NCBI GenBank assembly: GCA_024516035.1 | Contig: CM044964.1 | Coordinates: forward strand, 25,767,317-25,831,316 | Direction: 5' to 3' | Source of the DNA: Bactericera cockerelli | Taxonomy: Eukaryota; Arthropoda; Insecta; Hemiptera; Triozidae | DNA: 64,000 nucleotides | Shown: positions 42,240 to 53,600 of the stretch, in pieces | Numbering within the stretch: the first letter of the stretch is position 1 | How the letters are laid out: each line of letters starts with the position of its first letter | Program-made: the position numbers and the translations under genes | The notes under the pieces: generated by a model | Told to the model about the DNA's origin: nothing | The model's input: the letters and a program-made list of their open reading frames with translations, nothing else | Database searches by the model: none

Positions 42240-42540
42240 TTGGACGGCAAACGGAGAGGAAAAAGGGAGGAGAGAAAGAGGGAGGGAGAGATAATAAAGA
42301 AAGAGGAGAGAAGAAGAAGTTAACGTTAAAACGGATAAATGAGAGAGAAGGGAAGAGAGAGAAAGAGAGATTATGAGTAGGAAACGAGAAAAAGGAGAGA
42401 CAGAGAAGAAAGGAGAATAAAGAGGATAGAGAGAAAGGGAGAGAGAGGTAATAAGAGATAAAGAGAAAAAAAGAGCTTGAAAGTTAAACAATGAATGAAA
42501 GTAAAAGAGAGAGAAAGAGAAGGAGAATGAAGATAGACAG
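42240..42540 (+). repeat. GA-rich tract
   Basis: GGAGAGAAAG and AGAAAAAGG repeats leading into the 57-bp array. Confidence 0.85.
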
Positions 42541-42543
42541 AGA

Positions 42544-42955
42544 GGTAATATAGGAGAAAAAGAGAAGAAAAGAGAAGAAAAGAAAAGAGAATGAAGAAGA
42601 TAAGCAGAGAGGTAATATAGGAGAAAAAGAGAAGAAAAGTAAAGAGAATGAAGAAGATAGAGAGAGAGGTAATATAGGAGAAAAAGAGAAGAAAAGTAAA
42701 GAGAATGAAGAAGATAGAGAGAGAGGTATTATAGGAGAAAAAGAGAAGAAAAGTAAAGAGAATGAAGAAGATAGAGAGAGAGGTATTATAGGAGAAAAAG
42801 AGAAGAAAAAAAAAGAGAATGAAGAAGATAGAGAGAGAGGTAATATAGGAGAAAAAGAGAGGAATAGAAAAGAGAATGAAGAAGATAGAGAGAGAGGTAA
42901 TATAGGAGAAAAAGAGAAGAAAAGAAAAGAGAATGACGATGATGGGAATACAGGT
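42544..42955 (+). repeat. 57-bp minisatellite, 7 copies
   Basis: GGTAATATAGGAGAAAAAGA recurs at 42544, 42611, 42668, 42725, 42782, 42839 and 42896 (spacing 67, then 57). The minus strand stays open as a 19-residue Phe/Leu/Ser repeat, which only reflects 57 = 3 x 19. Confidence 0.93.
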
Positions 42956-42979
42956 CATGGAAATTACTAAGGAGAAAAA

Positions 42980-43040
42980 TGTCGACCATCCCAGGATTCG
43001 AACCCAGCACCTCGTGTCAGTAATCTTTGTCACTCTCATA
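42980..43040 (-). repeat. tRNA-like relic
   Basis: Minus-strand GGGTTCGAATCCTGGG is a B box with flanking pairing. The A-box side is weak. Confidence 0.5.
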
Positions 43041-43051
43041 TCTACCTAATC

Positions 43052-43372
43052 GATGATAATAATAACTCTTTAGTAGAAGGTAACCACCAGGCGAGGTTAA
43101 TGCTCAAAGCATTTTCTACCACCTAACCCTCGGAGTCTTATTATTATGTGGACACACATACACAAATAATTATGCATTAATTATTATTCTAGAAATGTGT
43201 GATGATCTCATTGTGCACGAGTTAGGACTTGAGAAAATCCTCTCTTTTTCTTTTGTCTCTGAGGGTGCTGCAGTTCCGCAGCTCCTTAGCACCGGCCGCG
43301 CCTCTAGTGTAGGTATACTACCTGGATTACCAGATTAGCGCGTTAAACCACTTGACTACCAGAACCACAGAT
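43052..43372 (-). repeat. tRNA-derived SINE, family B, interrupted
   Basis: The 3' part (43052-43155) and the head (43316-43372, GGTAGTCAAGTGGTTTAACG) are separated by about 160 bp of foreign sequence. That insert holds GCAGTTCCGCAGCTCCTTAG, shared with 15400-15420. Confidence 0.72.
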
Positions 43373-43433
43373 CATGGATCTATGGGCTATATGTTAGCGC
43401 AATGGGACTCCCTGTCTCGAGCCGACAGTCTAA

Positions 43434-43562
43434 GGGCGGAATTAATAGAAGTTTTTGTAACACCTCTGTGACGCTAAGTCACGGATTGCGTACTGTGTAA
43501 GATAGGGAAAACCGACGCCTAGCAGTAACTTGTGATGAATAATTTGTCTATTAATTCCGCCC
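43434..43562 (+). mobile_element. Harbinger-like MITE, copy 1 (129 bp)
   Basis: Inverted ends GGGCGGAATTAATAGA / TCTATTAATTCCGCCC. Flanked by TAA on both sides (43431-43433, 43563-43565). 3-bp TWA duplications are typical of PIF/Harbinger. Confidence 0.85.
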
Positions 43563-43565
43563 TAA

Positions 43566-43909
43566 ATAAAGCACTACTCTACTAAAGATTGTTTACAAGT
43601 CTAGCACCGTAACCATGGCAACTGCCAATACTTGTATGTGGAGGCCAGTGCAATACTGAATTCGGCCGCAGTGAGTTCTAAAGTATACGAGAGAACAAAA
43701 GATACATAGATATGAGAGGTGCAAAGGAAGGGTTAGCAAGAGGAAGGTCGAGATTAATGATGGTCGAAAAAGGAAACTTTCTACCATTAAATTTTCCCGG
43801 GTTTCGAGTTTTGCACACTTTTTTTCGGGGAAAATTGTACAATTTAGAATTACACGTAGTTTAGTTGAACTTATTTTCAGTCGAACTGCTGATGGTACTG
43901 GGAAACTTA
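43566..43909. other. Spacer between MITEs, no gene
   Basis: A 115-aa minus-strand frame without recognisable motifs spans it. Confidence 0.5.
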
Positions 43910-44042
43910 GGGCAGAATTAATAGACGAATTCCATATCACAAGTCATTGCTAAGCGTCGGTTTCCCCTCTCTTACACAGAATGCAATTCGTGACTTAGCG
44001 CCACAGAGGTATTACAAAACCATCGATGTATTAATTTCGCCC
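43910..44042 (-). mobile_element. Harbinger-like MITE, copy 2 (133 bp)
   Basis: Opposite orientation to copies 1 and 3. Ends GGGCAGAATTAATAGAC and TATTAATTTCGCCC. Flanks are TTA on the left and TTC on the right, so the duplication has decayed. Confidence 0.8.
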
Positions 44043-44059
44043 TTCTTGTTATAAATTTA

Positions 44060-44188
44060 CGGCGGAATTAATAGACGTTATTGTAATACCTCTGTGGCGC
44101 TAAGTTACAGATTGCGTACTGTGTAAGAGAGGGGAAATCGACGCTTAGCAATGAATTGAGTAATAGGATTTGTCTTTTAATTTCACCA
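44060..44188 (+). mobile_element. Harbinger-like MITE, copy 3 (129 bp)
   Basis: Starts CGGCGGAATTAATAGAC, ends TTTTAATTTCACCA. Flanked by TTA on both sides (44057-44059, 44189-44191). Shares the interior GACGCTTAGCAATGAATTG. Confidence 0.82.
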
Positions 44189-44264
44189 TTAATCTCTTAT
44201 TATAGTGCACTTCTTAACTTCTTATGACTCCAATAACAGATGAGAAACAATGAGCTCGGAAATT

Positions 44265-44515
44265 TCGAAAAAAAAAACATTTCTTAAGAGCTAAAGATGT
44301 CATTATTCTTTGTGTGAACTGTGAACGAATCTTTCTCTGAACTGTTCCCAAAGATGACAATATTTAGTGAAGTGTGAATGAATATTTTTCAGAACTATTC
44401 TTACATATTCCATTATTCTGTCACCTGTGAACTGTTCCTAAAGATGCCTTTCCTCTATGAACTATGAACGAATCTTTGTGTGAACTGTTCCTGAAGATGC
44501 CACAATACTGATTGG
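44265..44515 (+). repeat. Degenerate tandem repeat, about 70-80 bp
   Basis: Phrases GTGAACTGTTCCTAAAGATG and GAACGAATCTTT alternate about four times with drift. Confidence 0.65.
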
Positions 44516-44810
44516 TGTGAATGGATCTTTCGTGCGCAGATTTTCCTTTGGTTTCCCGTTGGAAAGCTGTGAGAATGGGACCAGATGTTTAAGTAGAAAA
44601 AAAAACTTAGCAGTGCAATTGTTTTAATTGTACCAAGAAAATTAATTATAAACATAGCTTTCACTGCGGAATGGTTCTGCTATCGTTAAATAGTTTTATA
44701 TGCTTTAGTTTATACTGCTTAGTAGCTATTCACATTTATGTACCTATTAAAGGAGATATCTTTAAGAAATATCTACTTGCTAGTGTTTTTAAATAACTCT
44801 TAATATATAG
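44516..44810. other. No gene recognised
   Basis: AT-rich sequence. Nothing supported. Confidence 0.5.
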
Positions 44811-45005
44811 CTATTTTTCCCCCTACCTCTCTCTTTATCCGTCTCTTTTTCCCTCCCTCTCTCTTTATATGCCCCTCTTTTAACTTCCCTCTCTCTTTAT
44901 CTCTCTCTTTTTCCCTCTCTCTCATTATCCATCTCTATTCCGTTCCTCTCTCTTTCCTTTTTCTCTCTTTCCTTTTTCTTTCTTTTTCCCTCCAGTTCTT
45001 CTTTT
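44811..45005 (+). repeat. CT-rich tract
   Basis: CCCTCTCTCTTTAT repeated about five times, then TTTCC repeats. Confidence 0.85.
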
Positions 45006-45110
45006 TCCTGTGGTTGAAAATTCAAATGAAAGATTCAATGAGTTGCAACATAGAAAAAGCTTTTTTTTTTTTTTTAAAAAAAAGCTTTGAAAAAACAGTA
45101 GAAAAAACAG

Positions 45111-45277
45111 TATTATTATTATAGTATGCTTTATTAGGAGGACAGAGTACAATGGTAACAGTATAAAATTAAGAAAAAACAAACAAATGACAAAATAAAT
45201 AAGTAAAAAAGAAAATAACAATAATGTCCTACCTTAAGGGCGGGGTTATTGCCTGTGGCAATCCCATCCACCCAACC
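45111..45277 (-). repeat. Stem-loop module, family a (copy 8), with 3' tail
   Basis: The module is at 45225-45277 (inner stem ATTGCC/GGCAAT intact). The minus-strand tail runs through TTATTTTGTCATTTGTTTG and ends at an AATAAAGC-like signal and (TAA)n. Matches 15205-15375. Confidence 0.85.
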
Positions 45278-45818
45278 ATTTTGAAATTCATTTCATGAAA
45301 ATCAAGAAATGCGACCATCATCCACGAAAACGCAAGAGAGAAAGATTTTTTCTGATATCCAGAGCGCTTAAAGCCAGTTCTCTTGTGTCGGACTGTACAT
45401 GGAAACACAGCATGTGGGCCGATAATTCTGCAGGTATGTGTATGTAATGCTGCAGTGGATGATGAATAATAATTCCCCTTCATCGACACATCCCACATCC
45501 ATTACGACTCCATTATGAAAGAGGGAAAGGTAAACACTTCTAGGGCTCGTAAAAAAGTTGCACAAGGATTTACGATGGTTTTAGTGACGAAGTTACGACA
45601 ATTGGAGGAAACACGAAAACAATTTGTGAAGGGCTGAATTGTAAAAGAAGATTTCAATGCAATTTATCCCTCACTATTAATATTTATAATCAATAAAACA
45701 AAACTACTCAACATCAAAAGCTTTATTTCGGTTTAAACTCACAGTATCAGTTCGATTTACAATACAATACAACACAATGCAATACAATAAAATAAAATAC
45801 TTTGTTTATCTTACAAGA
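45278..45818. other. No gene recognised
   Basis: Two short minus-strand frames without motifs. A run of AATACAATACAACAC-like repeats at 45762-45800. Confidence 0.5.
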
Positions 45819-46024
45819 ATAATAATAATTTCGCCTTAGGACTATTGAAGTCGCATTATTCCAGCAGTAATCCCAAGACATATATTATTATGTGGTAAAA
45901 ATCCCAATTGGGAGGATACCATGTCATGTCCCAACTCCCAGCTGGGTTTCGAATCCAAAGACTCCAGACGTAGGTCTGGAGTCTTTGGATTCACAGAGGC
46001 CGCCTTTACCACTGAGCTACCGGG
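45819..46024 (-). repeat. tRNA-derived SINE, family A, copy 6, with internal palindrome
   Basis: Family A copy with about 17 bp missing near the tail. The head region contains a new perfect inverted repeat (45951-45969 and 45974-45992, loop GTAG) where other copies have a single GAGTCTTTGGATTC. Confidence 0.88.
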
Positions 46025-46365
46025 AAAAGAATGAGACTTTAACAAGTATACAACCTACATTATAAACTTGTTAAAAAAAAGAAAATAAATAATAATACTG
46101 AACTGACTGATCAGAGAACGTAACAGACATCAATCAGTAACAAGAAAGCCTTCCTAACTAGGTGTTATACATATGCCGTTAAAAGTTTTTTAATGGCGAA
46201 AGTTTCAGTGGGAGGTACGCTGTTTTGAAAGCTCCCTAGAGCCTTATTATTATCTTAAGTCAACACTAAGGAGGCAGTAAAACGTAAGAGACTCTTAATT
46301 TTTAATCCCTGCTTAAAACCCCTTCAGATTCCATGTTGCCCCTTCTATTTTTTACTCGAGAGGTA
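46025..46365. other. No gene recognised
   Basis: Mixed AT-rich sequence. Confidence 0.5.
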
Positions 46366-46602
46366 GGGATGAGGAGAGAGAAGATATTAAGAGATTGGGA
46401 GAGAGAGGAAAATAGAGAGATACGGAGAGAAAAAAGGGGGTAGAGAGAAAGAGATAAAGATATGAAGGGAGAGAAAGAAAGAGATGAGTACAGGGAGAGA
46501 GAGAGAAGAGATAAAGAGATAGAATGAGAGAGAGAGAAGATATAAAGATGGGGAGAGAGGGAGAAATAAAGAGATAGTGAGAGAGAGAGAGAGGAATTAA
46601 AT
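46366..46602 (+). repeat. GA-rich tract
   Basis: AGAGAGA with GATAAAGAGAT interruptions at intervals of 50-60 bp. Confidence 0.87.
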
Positions 46603-47580
46603 AACTTTTCATCTTCGTCAATGACTTCTCCTTTTTCTTCTTAGTTCTTATAGCATCTAATTTCCAGGTTCCTTTTCATCATCTCAATCAAAAGATTCCA
46701 ATCAATTAAAGTTTTGCAAAAGTTTTCATCTCACTTTTTTACTTTTCCGTTTCTAACAAATTGAGCCATAACTTTTTGAAAAATAACTACCTGCCTTGGA
46801 ATTACTCACTTTTGAGTTCGTTTAACTTTGAATGTTTGAGTAGATACTTGAGAAACACGTGTTCGCGAACCAATTACTTTTTAATTATTTTCAAGAATTT
46901 TATATATAGTTTTGTTTTGTAATTGGCGCAGTCAAAGTAGAGCAAAATACTTCCAGCTTCCAGGCTTGATTGCAAGGAAGTTTGCATTCGATTCCCGTTT
47001 GTGAAAAATAATGTAGCCAAAAAATTTAAGCGGAGAACAACTTTGTTGATTATTTCATGTCCTAATTTTCAAGATTTATCTCGTTTTCATATATTCTTTA
47101 TTTATTTATTATCCCCACCTATCTGGATACATAATTGCTTCTTAATTTACCAAGTTGTATATATTAATTACTGTATCTCAATGTTTTTTGCTTTAGATCG
47201 TACCTGGATATTAATAACTTACTAATTTTTACTATTTAAAACATCATAAAAAAAAACTTTTTTAAAATCATCTTGTACACCATTCCTGTCTATGTAACTA
47301 AAATCATTAAATTACTTACTATCAGTAAAAAAAGAATACTTTTTAGTGAGATAATTAGAACATCTTTTGAGGGACTCCAACCAGTTTATAAAGTTTATAT
47401 CAGAAGCAAGGTGTTTGTTTTTGTAAATAAAAGAAAAAAAAATGCAGAAGCTTTCAGATAGGTACATTTGTTTGTTTGTTTTCATTTATAATTTATATGT
47501 TTATCTCTGAATCTTTATGTTTTCTCTCATTAAATATTTTCTTCTTTCTTTCTCACGGTTGTTTATTTCTCCTTGTTATC
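46603..47580. other. About 1 kb without a gene
   Basis: AT-rich. Two frames of 62-74 aa have no recognisable motif. No repeat family was recognised. Confidence 0.5.
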
Positions 47581-47618
47581 ACATTTTACTTTTAAACTTT
47601 GGCAGAACTCTCTCTCTT

Positions 47619-47655
<37 letters not shown>

Positions 47656-48180
47656 TTCTCTCTCTACTCTAATGGAGATTCTATCTCTTATTTATTCCGA
47701 TAAAACTTTCAAAATATTCTCGTTTTCTCCTATTTTTCTCACTTTCCTCTCTATCTCTTTCTCTTTACTCTAACTCTCTCTCAAAACATATCTGATCTCT
47801 CTCTTCCTTTCTTTTCTTCCTCTCATTTTATCTCGTATCTTCCATCTTCTTTTTATATCATGTTTTTTTGTCTCTCTCTCTCTTTGACTATCTTTCTTCT
47901 TACATATTTTTCTCCTTATATTTGTCTTTTTTTTTCTTTGTCTGTGGTCTCTCTTCTTTTGCTCTTATTTAATAAATTTTTGCCTCAAAAAATATATTTC
48001 TTCTTCTAATACTATCTATCATGTTTTCTCTCTTTCTCTGACATTGTCTTTGCTCTCTTTATTTTCCTCATCACTCTAATTTCTCTCTCGCTCTCTCAAA
48101 TTATTTCCTGTCCATTATCTCTCTATTTTTCTCATCATTTCAGGGATAAATTTCTGTCTTTATCTCTTCTTCTCAACACT
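47581..48180 (+). repeat. CT-rich tract
   Basis: (CT)n at 47610-47665, then irregular CTTT and TCTC repeats. Confidence 0.87.
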
Positions 48181-48735
48181 ACGAACAAGAAGTTAGTATC
48201 TTTCTTCCGAAATAAGGTAAGAGTAACACAGTAATTAATATTTCTTAATTAATGTTAATTTTTTAAAATGACGTGCAAAAGTCATAGTCGGTAATCTACG
48301 TCGAAAACTTATAAAAAAAACGAAAAAAAAGTCTTATTTTTGTTAAAAAAGACTTTTTGTTGTTATTGATTCAAAATTTAATACTACTTTCTAAACTGTC
48401 TCAATCTTAAAAGTTCGATGTTGTTTTTTTTTTTCAATCGATTTTTTTACATCGAGATCAATTATTAAGAGTACCAGGAGATTGATGATGACAACATTGT
48501 TTCTCGATAAAAACAAATGAAATAAAATCATCATCATCAATATCATCATAGGGTGGCATCATCGTGAACGATGGTAGCCAGAAAGTGGAGGAATGACTCA
48601 GCACTTCTACCACTGTCCTTACAAGGAGGCTCATAATTGACAAGGACCCCCGAACCAAGCCAATGCTGGTCTACTCCCTGTTTATAGCCCCTCAGCGAGA
48701 CTTTAAAAAAAAAGAAGAAAAACACTTCTGGTGGC
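48181..48735. other. No gene recognised
   Basis: AT-rich with several A and T runs. Short ATCATC repeat at 48528. Confidence 0.5.
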
Positions 48736-48905
48736 CAATTTTAGTCGGGTTTTACCCTCCATTCATCGGAAACTCAGAGAGTCACAAAACAGCCCCCCGC
48801 TCTAACCAAAATTGGCCTGAATTTCACCAGAAATAGCAGAAAGTAGCATCATCTATTTTTGAACCTCAGACTCAAACATCGAAGTCTTAACCTTGTGAGA
48901 CATTG
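48736..48905 (-). repeat. 5S-derived SINE, degraded
   Basis: Only the 3' part is clear (GGGTTTTACCCTCCATTCAT on the plus strand). A head-like phrase at about 48890-48905 is decayed. Confidence 0.6.
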
Positions 48906-48956
48906 CTTTAATTGTGTATTTTATTTAAAACTGGTATGATTGGTTTAATAACAAAA

Positions 48957-49162
48957 TAATTATCGCCTTATACTAACCGCCTTTCCGCTTATAACTAATG
49001 AATCCCATTATTCCAACTTTAACACCAAGACGCGTTATTATGTGTTCAAAATGCCAAATGGAAGAATATTTTGTCATGCCCCGACTGGGTTTCGATCCCC
49101 GAAAGTCTATATTTCTAGACCGTCCGTATCCATTGCGTCACCTTGACCCCTGAGCTACCGGT
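48957..49162 (-). repeat. tRNA-derived SINE, family A, diverged copy
   Basis: Retains TACCGGTAGCTCAGGGGTC head and GGGTTTCGATCCCCG arm on opposite strands of the same order, with many substitutions. It is one of the oldest copies. Confidence 0.78.
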
Positions 49163-49554
49163 ACCCTACCATTCCTACCAATACACCCTGTATATCAGGT
49201 CAGAATCCCTGGGAAATTTACATTGAACGTCTACTCTGTCTTATTGCTTTGGCAAGTGCCCTTTCGCTGAAATCCTGAAAAGCACCTTTTCGAAAGAAAA
49301 AAAAATCTTTTCTGAATTTTCTTTTCCTTTTTTTTCTCGCCAGAATTTGTAGAAAATAAATAAACAGACGAACAAAAGCTTTTGAATCCACTCCATTGAA
49401 AAGCTTTTAGGAAGCGAAATTGTGGAAAAAAACTTTGTGCATTCAACGGCAAGGTAAGCACTTCTTGTGGCCAATCTAATTGGAAACATGATGAACCGCT
49501 TTCCATTCAACCACCAAGACACGGGTTCGAGTCCCTGATGGCCACAGATTTATT
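49163..49554. other. No gene; tRNA-like relic
   Basis: Around 49510-49540, ACGGGTTCGAGTCCCTGA is a lone B box with pairing flanks. Short frames on the minus strand lack motifs. Confidence 0.5.
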
Positions 49555-49690
49555 ATTATTATTTGACACTTTATTGGTAAACTGCATGATACATTCAACA
49601 AAATATAACATGAAAAGAAAAAAGAACACAATAGAAAATGTAGTGAACCAGGGGGCAAGGTTAAAGCCTGTGGCTTTCTCTTCCACCCCT
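49555..49690 (-). repeat. Stem-loop module, family c (copy 1), with tail
   Basis: Minus strand GGTGGAAGAGAAAGCC, loop ACA, GGCTTTAACC. The inner stem AAAGCC/GGCTTT is perfect. The tail reads on to TACCAATAAAGTGTC. Confidence 0.82.
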
Positions 49691-49820
49691 AGATTTCTGG
49701 CTGTCATGTTAGTCTTCAGTTAGATATTCTTAGCTGTGAACTTTTAAGTAGTGGAGTTTGTGTGCTGTTTTTGGTAGGTGATTCTTTCTGAATTTCTTAA
49801 TTTCGAAAACAAAGTAAGTA

Positions 49821-49985
49821 CAGTGGAACATGGATATGGATATAATAGAAAACTGTTTATAATAGAGAAAATCTCAGGTCTCTGCCTGTATATGTGTAAT
49901 AGAGAACTGACTATGTTAGAAACTTCTTTATAATAGACTTTTTCCTCATTCCCTTGGGTTCTATTATATTATCCAGGGTCCACAG
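49821..49985. mobile_element. 165-bp TA-flanked MITE (Tigger-like)
   Basis: Left end CAGTGGAACATGGATATG, right end complement CTGTGGACCCTGGATAAT. The inner inverted TATAATAGAA is shared. Flanked by TA. End motif and TA target resemble pogo/Tigger-derived MITEs. Confidence 0.6.
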
Positions 49986-51365
49986 TAATTGATTTTTTGT
50001 TTAAATTTCAAAGAATATAATACATTGTACTTTGTCAGAATAGGGCGCACGATTAACTCAGTAATTATGTATTTATTTATAATACCTACCTCTAGCCTAG
50101 CAGCTTGAAAAAATCTGATGAGGTGTTTCAGAACTCTGTAAAGTTCCGAAATGCAAAGTATATAAATCATGTGTTTTTTAAATACCAACAAAATTTTAAG
50201 AAATATTTTTAAAATTTTCAGTTTTCAGTAGATACTTAAATTCAACACTCTGAACACGGAAAGAGCCCAGAACAATGGTTCTGGAAGTCCAAAGAATTCA
50301 CACACAGCATATCAATCCTTCCACCACATGAAACATAGACACGGAAAGTAAGTAAGTATTATTATTATTATTCAACACTTTATTACATACAGGGTGGACC
50401 AAAAAAACGTTTACACCCGTTAATGGTAGATTACTGACGACATTTCCAGACCGGATCTGCAATCCGTTTTTTTCTGATTCGCCTTTGTAACTGCACAAAG
50501 TGATTTTTTGCAACTTTCTGAAAAAGTCCGACTTTAGCTTATTCTTCAGGTCAGTACTATTTTCCTGTTTAAGATGAGTTGATTCTGAACAATTCTGCAG
50601 GAAGCCAACAAAATTTCGATGTTTCTAGCTACACTCTTTTGTTTTTTACGGTTTGGTATGGCATCTTTTTTGACACCTGAATAGAAAAAAAAATCTCATG
50701 TAAATTTTTTACACTTGGAAACACTTAAGATTTTCCCGAACAAATTTAGGCACAGACATGGGCAAGTTTGATAAAAGTTGGCGGCCAACCCAAGGATGCT
50801 AAAAAATAATTTTACGATTTTTTATCACGTGATCTTCTGGGAAAACGAACCAGGTAAGTCTCAAAAAATGATGTTCAAAATCTTAAAAGTGTTGACCGTG
50901 TAGGGTCGTCTTGTACTCAAAGAGTAATTAGCTATTCAAGTCTGATAATTATTTTCCTTGGAGTTAATTAAAGGCCAGTCAAATGAATGATTGTTTGTTT
51001 CTCGATGATAATTTTCAAGCATATTTTTCTGCATTCTATGAAATATTATCTTTAAACTTCTTAAGTTTTTTTAGTACAAGTTACATAATTATTATTATTC
51101 GGATGCTGAAATGGCAGATATGCATTTAGCATATCGAGCTGCTAACAGGAATATTTGGGATCACGTGAAAAAACATAGTTTACGAAATACCAGTGGAGAC
51201 GCAAGAGTAGCAGAATCTGGTAGCAAGAATCCTGTTGGCATTCGATGACCTGACAGAAAAACCTGGAATCTTCCGCAACGTTCGACGGAATTTGATGAAG
51301 AGGTTCAACCTTTGCATCCAGGAAGGTGGACGCCACTTCCAACAGTTCCTCTGAAGGAATTGAGA

Positions 51366-51420
51366 AGGGAGAGAGAGAGAGAGATAGAGGGAGAGAGCGA
51401 AAGAGAGAGAGAGAGAGAGG
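51366..51420 (+). repeat. (GA)n microsatellite
   Basis: Lies in the centre of the long-arm element. Confidence 0.88.
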
Positions 51421-51682
51421 CAAGAATGAGGATGTGAGAAATATTAGCTCGTAGGTAAGTTGGCTAGGCTCACAATAAGTGCTTACTAATCAAAACACAG
51501 TGGCATCCCAATGCCAAAAACAGCAGATTACGGACAAATTTACTATCTCTGCAAAGTTATTAATAACTCCACACTACAGTTCTGAGGTAGAACTAAGGTA
51601 CTAAAGTCACCATTGGTTTCAAAAATTTGTGTGAGGAGAATCCATAGTGTGTACTATGGCTAAATAAAAAATGGCAATAGTC

Positions 51683-51786
51683 TTTTTTATTTTGTAGTCA
51701 TGAATTTTTTGCTGGCTCTGGCGTTCGGACCCAGGTGGGATCTTCCGCATGGCAAGTGACTAGCTTACCACTGAGCTAATCGTGCG
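51683..51786 (-). repeat. tRNA-derived SINE, family C, fragment
   Basis: Minus-strand head with ATTAGCTCAGTGGTAAGC and CATGCGGAAGATCCC. Most of the body is deleted. Confidence 0.7.
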
Positions 51787-53029
51787 CTTCTAGTCGTTTC
51801 TCATTGAACATACTAACACAAAATGTTTTTTTAAATACCTTTTTGTTCATATCAAAATAGTAAAACATAATAAAGGCTGCAAAAGTTTATTCATTTTACA
51901 AAATATTATCTTGTTTTTTTTTCAAGATTTCTATTAAGAGTTCGCAATTGGTAAATATTTGTTATTGTTTATGATAGAAGAACCTACCTACATATTAGGT
52001 ACCTGGCTTTATTTTATTAACTCTAGTTTCTTTAGGAAAATTCGGTAGTTTTTTTCTCTCGTAGGGAAGCATAAGAAAAACCATCCTTACATTATCAAGG
52101 CAGTCTCTCAGGGGCTTACATGAATAATAATTATGTGTATTGTGATACCAATAGTATCTGATATAATTCAATTTACAGATGGTATTACCTCTAAAAAAAA
52201 CCATAAGTTGTTGGTGTTAAAACAGGTCAGATACAGGTATGAATAAAATATTCCATCAGATTTTTTTGATAATTAAAAAAATATTGACTGCCGAGAATTG
52301 ATCCTCTGACATGCGACTTACACTCTTAGCAATACCACATCTACCTAACACCACTGACATTCTGAAGAGCACGAAATTTATAATTTGAATTTTCCTAAAC
52401 TGGCTGATGAGGCATGTGAGACCGCGGTATTCAAAAAAAGCAATGTAAACAATTTTTGTAAACAATACAAGACGCCCTTACACAGTCTACAGCTAGAAAA
52501 CTCTTAGGATTTTTGAAGGGTTTTTGGCAAACATCTAATAATTTTTCCCAGATAATCACGTGATAAAAAATCGTAAAATTATTTATTAGCATCCTTGGGT
52601 TGGCCGCCAACTTTTATTAAACTTGCCCGTGTCTGTGCCAACATTTGTTCGGGCAAATGTCGAGTGTTTTATTTAGTAAAAAAGTTTTTTTCGTGTGTTT
52701 TTTTTCTGTTCAGGTGTAAAAAAAATGTGACAAACCAAACCGTAAAAAACAAAGTAGTGTAGCTAGAAACATTGAAATTTTGTTGGCTTTCTGCAGAATT
52801 GTTCAGAATTAACTCATTTCAAACAGGAAAAAAGCACTGACCCGAAGAATAAGCCAAAGTCGGACTTTTTCGGAAAGTGGCAAAAAATCACTTTGTGCAG
52901 TTACAAAGGCGAATCCGAAAAAACGGATTGCAGATCCGGCCTGGAAATGTTGTCAGTAATCTACCATTAACGGGTGTAAACGTTTTTTTGGTCCACCCTG
53001 TATAAATGTACTTTATGTACATTTATATG

Positions 53030-53168
53030 TACATAATTATTTATTTACAAATAATTATTTTAACAATGAAAAGAAAATAGAAACAATATATACAATAAAA
53101 ATGAAAAAGAAATGAAAATACATAGAAACATAATTATGTATTAACTAAAGGGTTATTGCCTGTGGCAA
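53030..53168 (-). repeat. Stem-loop module, family a (copy 9), truncated
   Basis: Inner stem TTGCC/GGCAA present. Part of the outer stem is deleted. The AT-rich tail matches the family layout. Confidence 0.6.
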
Positions 53169-53600
53169 CATTAAAAGTATGTGTTTTAATGTTTATTTAT
53201 TATTATTATTATTCCTTCGGTAAGAACATCCTAGAGGACTGGCGAACCAAAAGGGTTATCCAACTGCACAAAATTAAATTCCAAATTGTATTTTACATTT
53301 TGAATATTTTAAAGTTTTTAATTAAACTTTTTCTCCAAGCACCCCGACGATCTACATTATGTATTTGGACTTGATTTGTTTGCCTGTTCTTTATATCCGC
53401 GAGACCTTTGGCAAAAGTTTTATTTCGACAGAAAAATGTTGCCAAATTGCACGTGGCTGTTGTTTATTTAACAGAACAGTGTTGCAAAATCGCACACTTA
53501 TAAAGGATCGAGCAGTTCGAAGAACATATCCTATGTAAGAAGACCGTCAAAAAGTGTCAATAACGTCTGTGATATAAGTGTTCAAATCCCATTAACGTGT
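53169..53600. other. No gene recognised
   Basis: AT-rich. One 72-aa frame without motifs. Confidence 0.45.

Larger units (their letters stand above)
50390..53000. mobile_element. 2.6-kb element with ~456-bp inverted arms
   Basis: Left arm about 50390-50845, right arm about 52545-53000, in inverted orientation with scattered mismatches and small indels. Both ends read CAGGGTGGACC and abut TA (50388-50389, 53001-53002). The 1.7-kb centre is AT-rich, holds a GA repeat (51366-51420) and a family C SINE fragment, and has no transposase. A non-autonomous foldback-type DNA element is inferred. The superfamily is open. Confidence 0.85.

Noticed and set aside
42371..43039. 222-aa Phe/Ser/Leu repeat protein resembling a membrane protein
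   Set aside because: The hydrophobic look comes from the 57-bp minisatellite (19-codon unit). There is no unique coding sequence.
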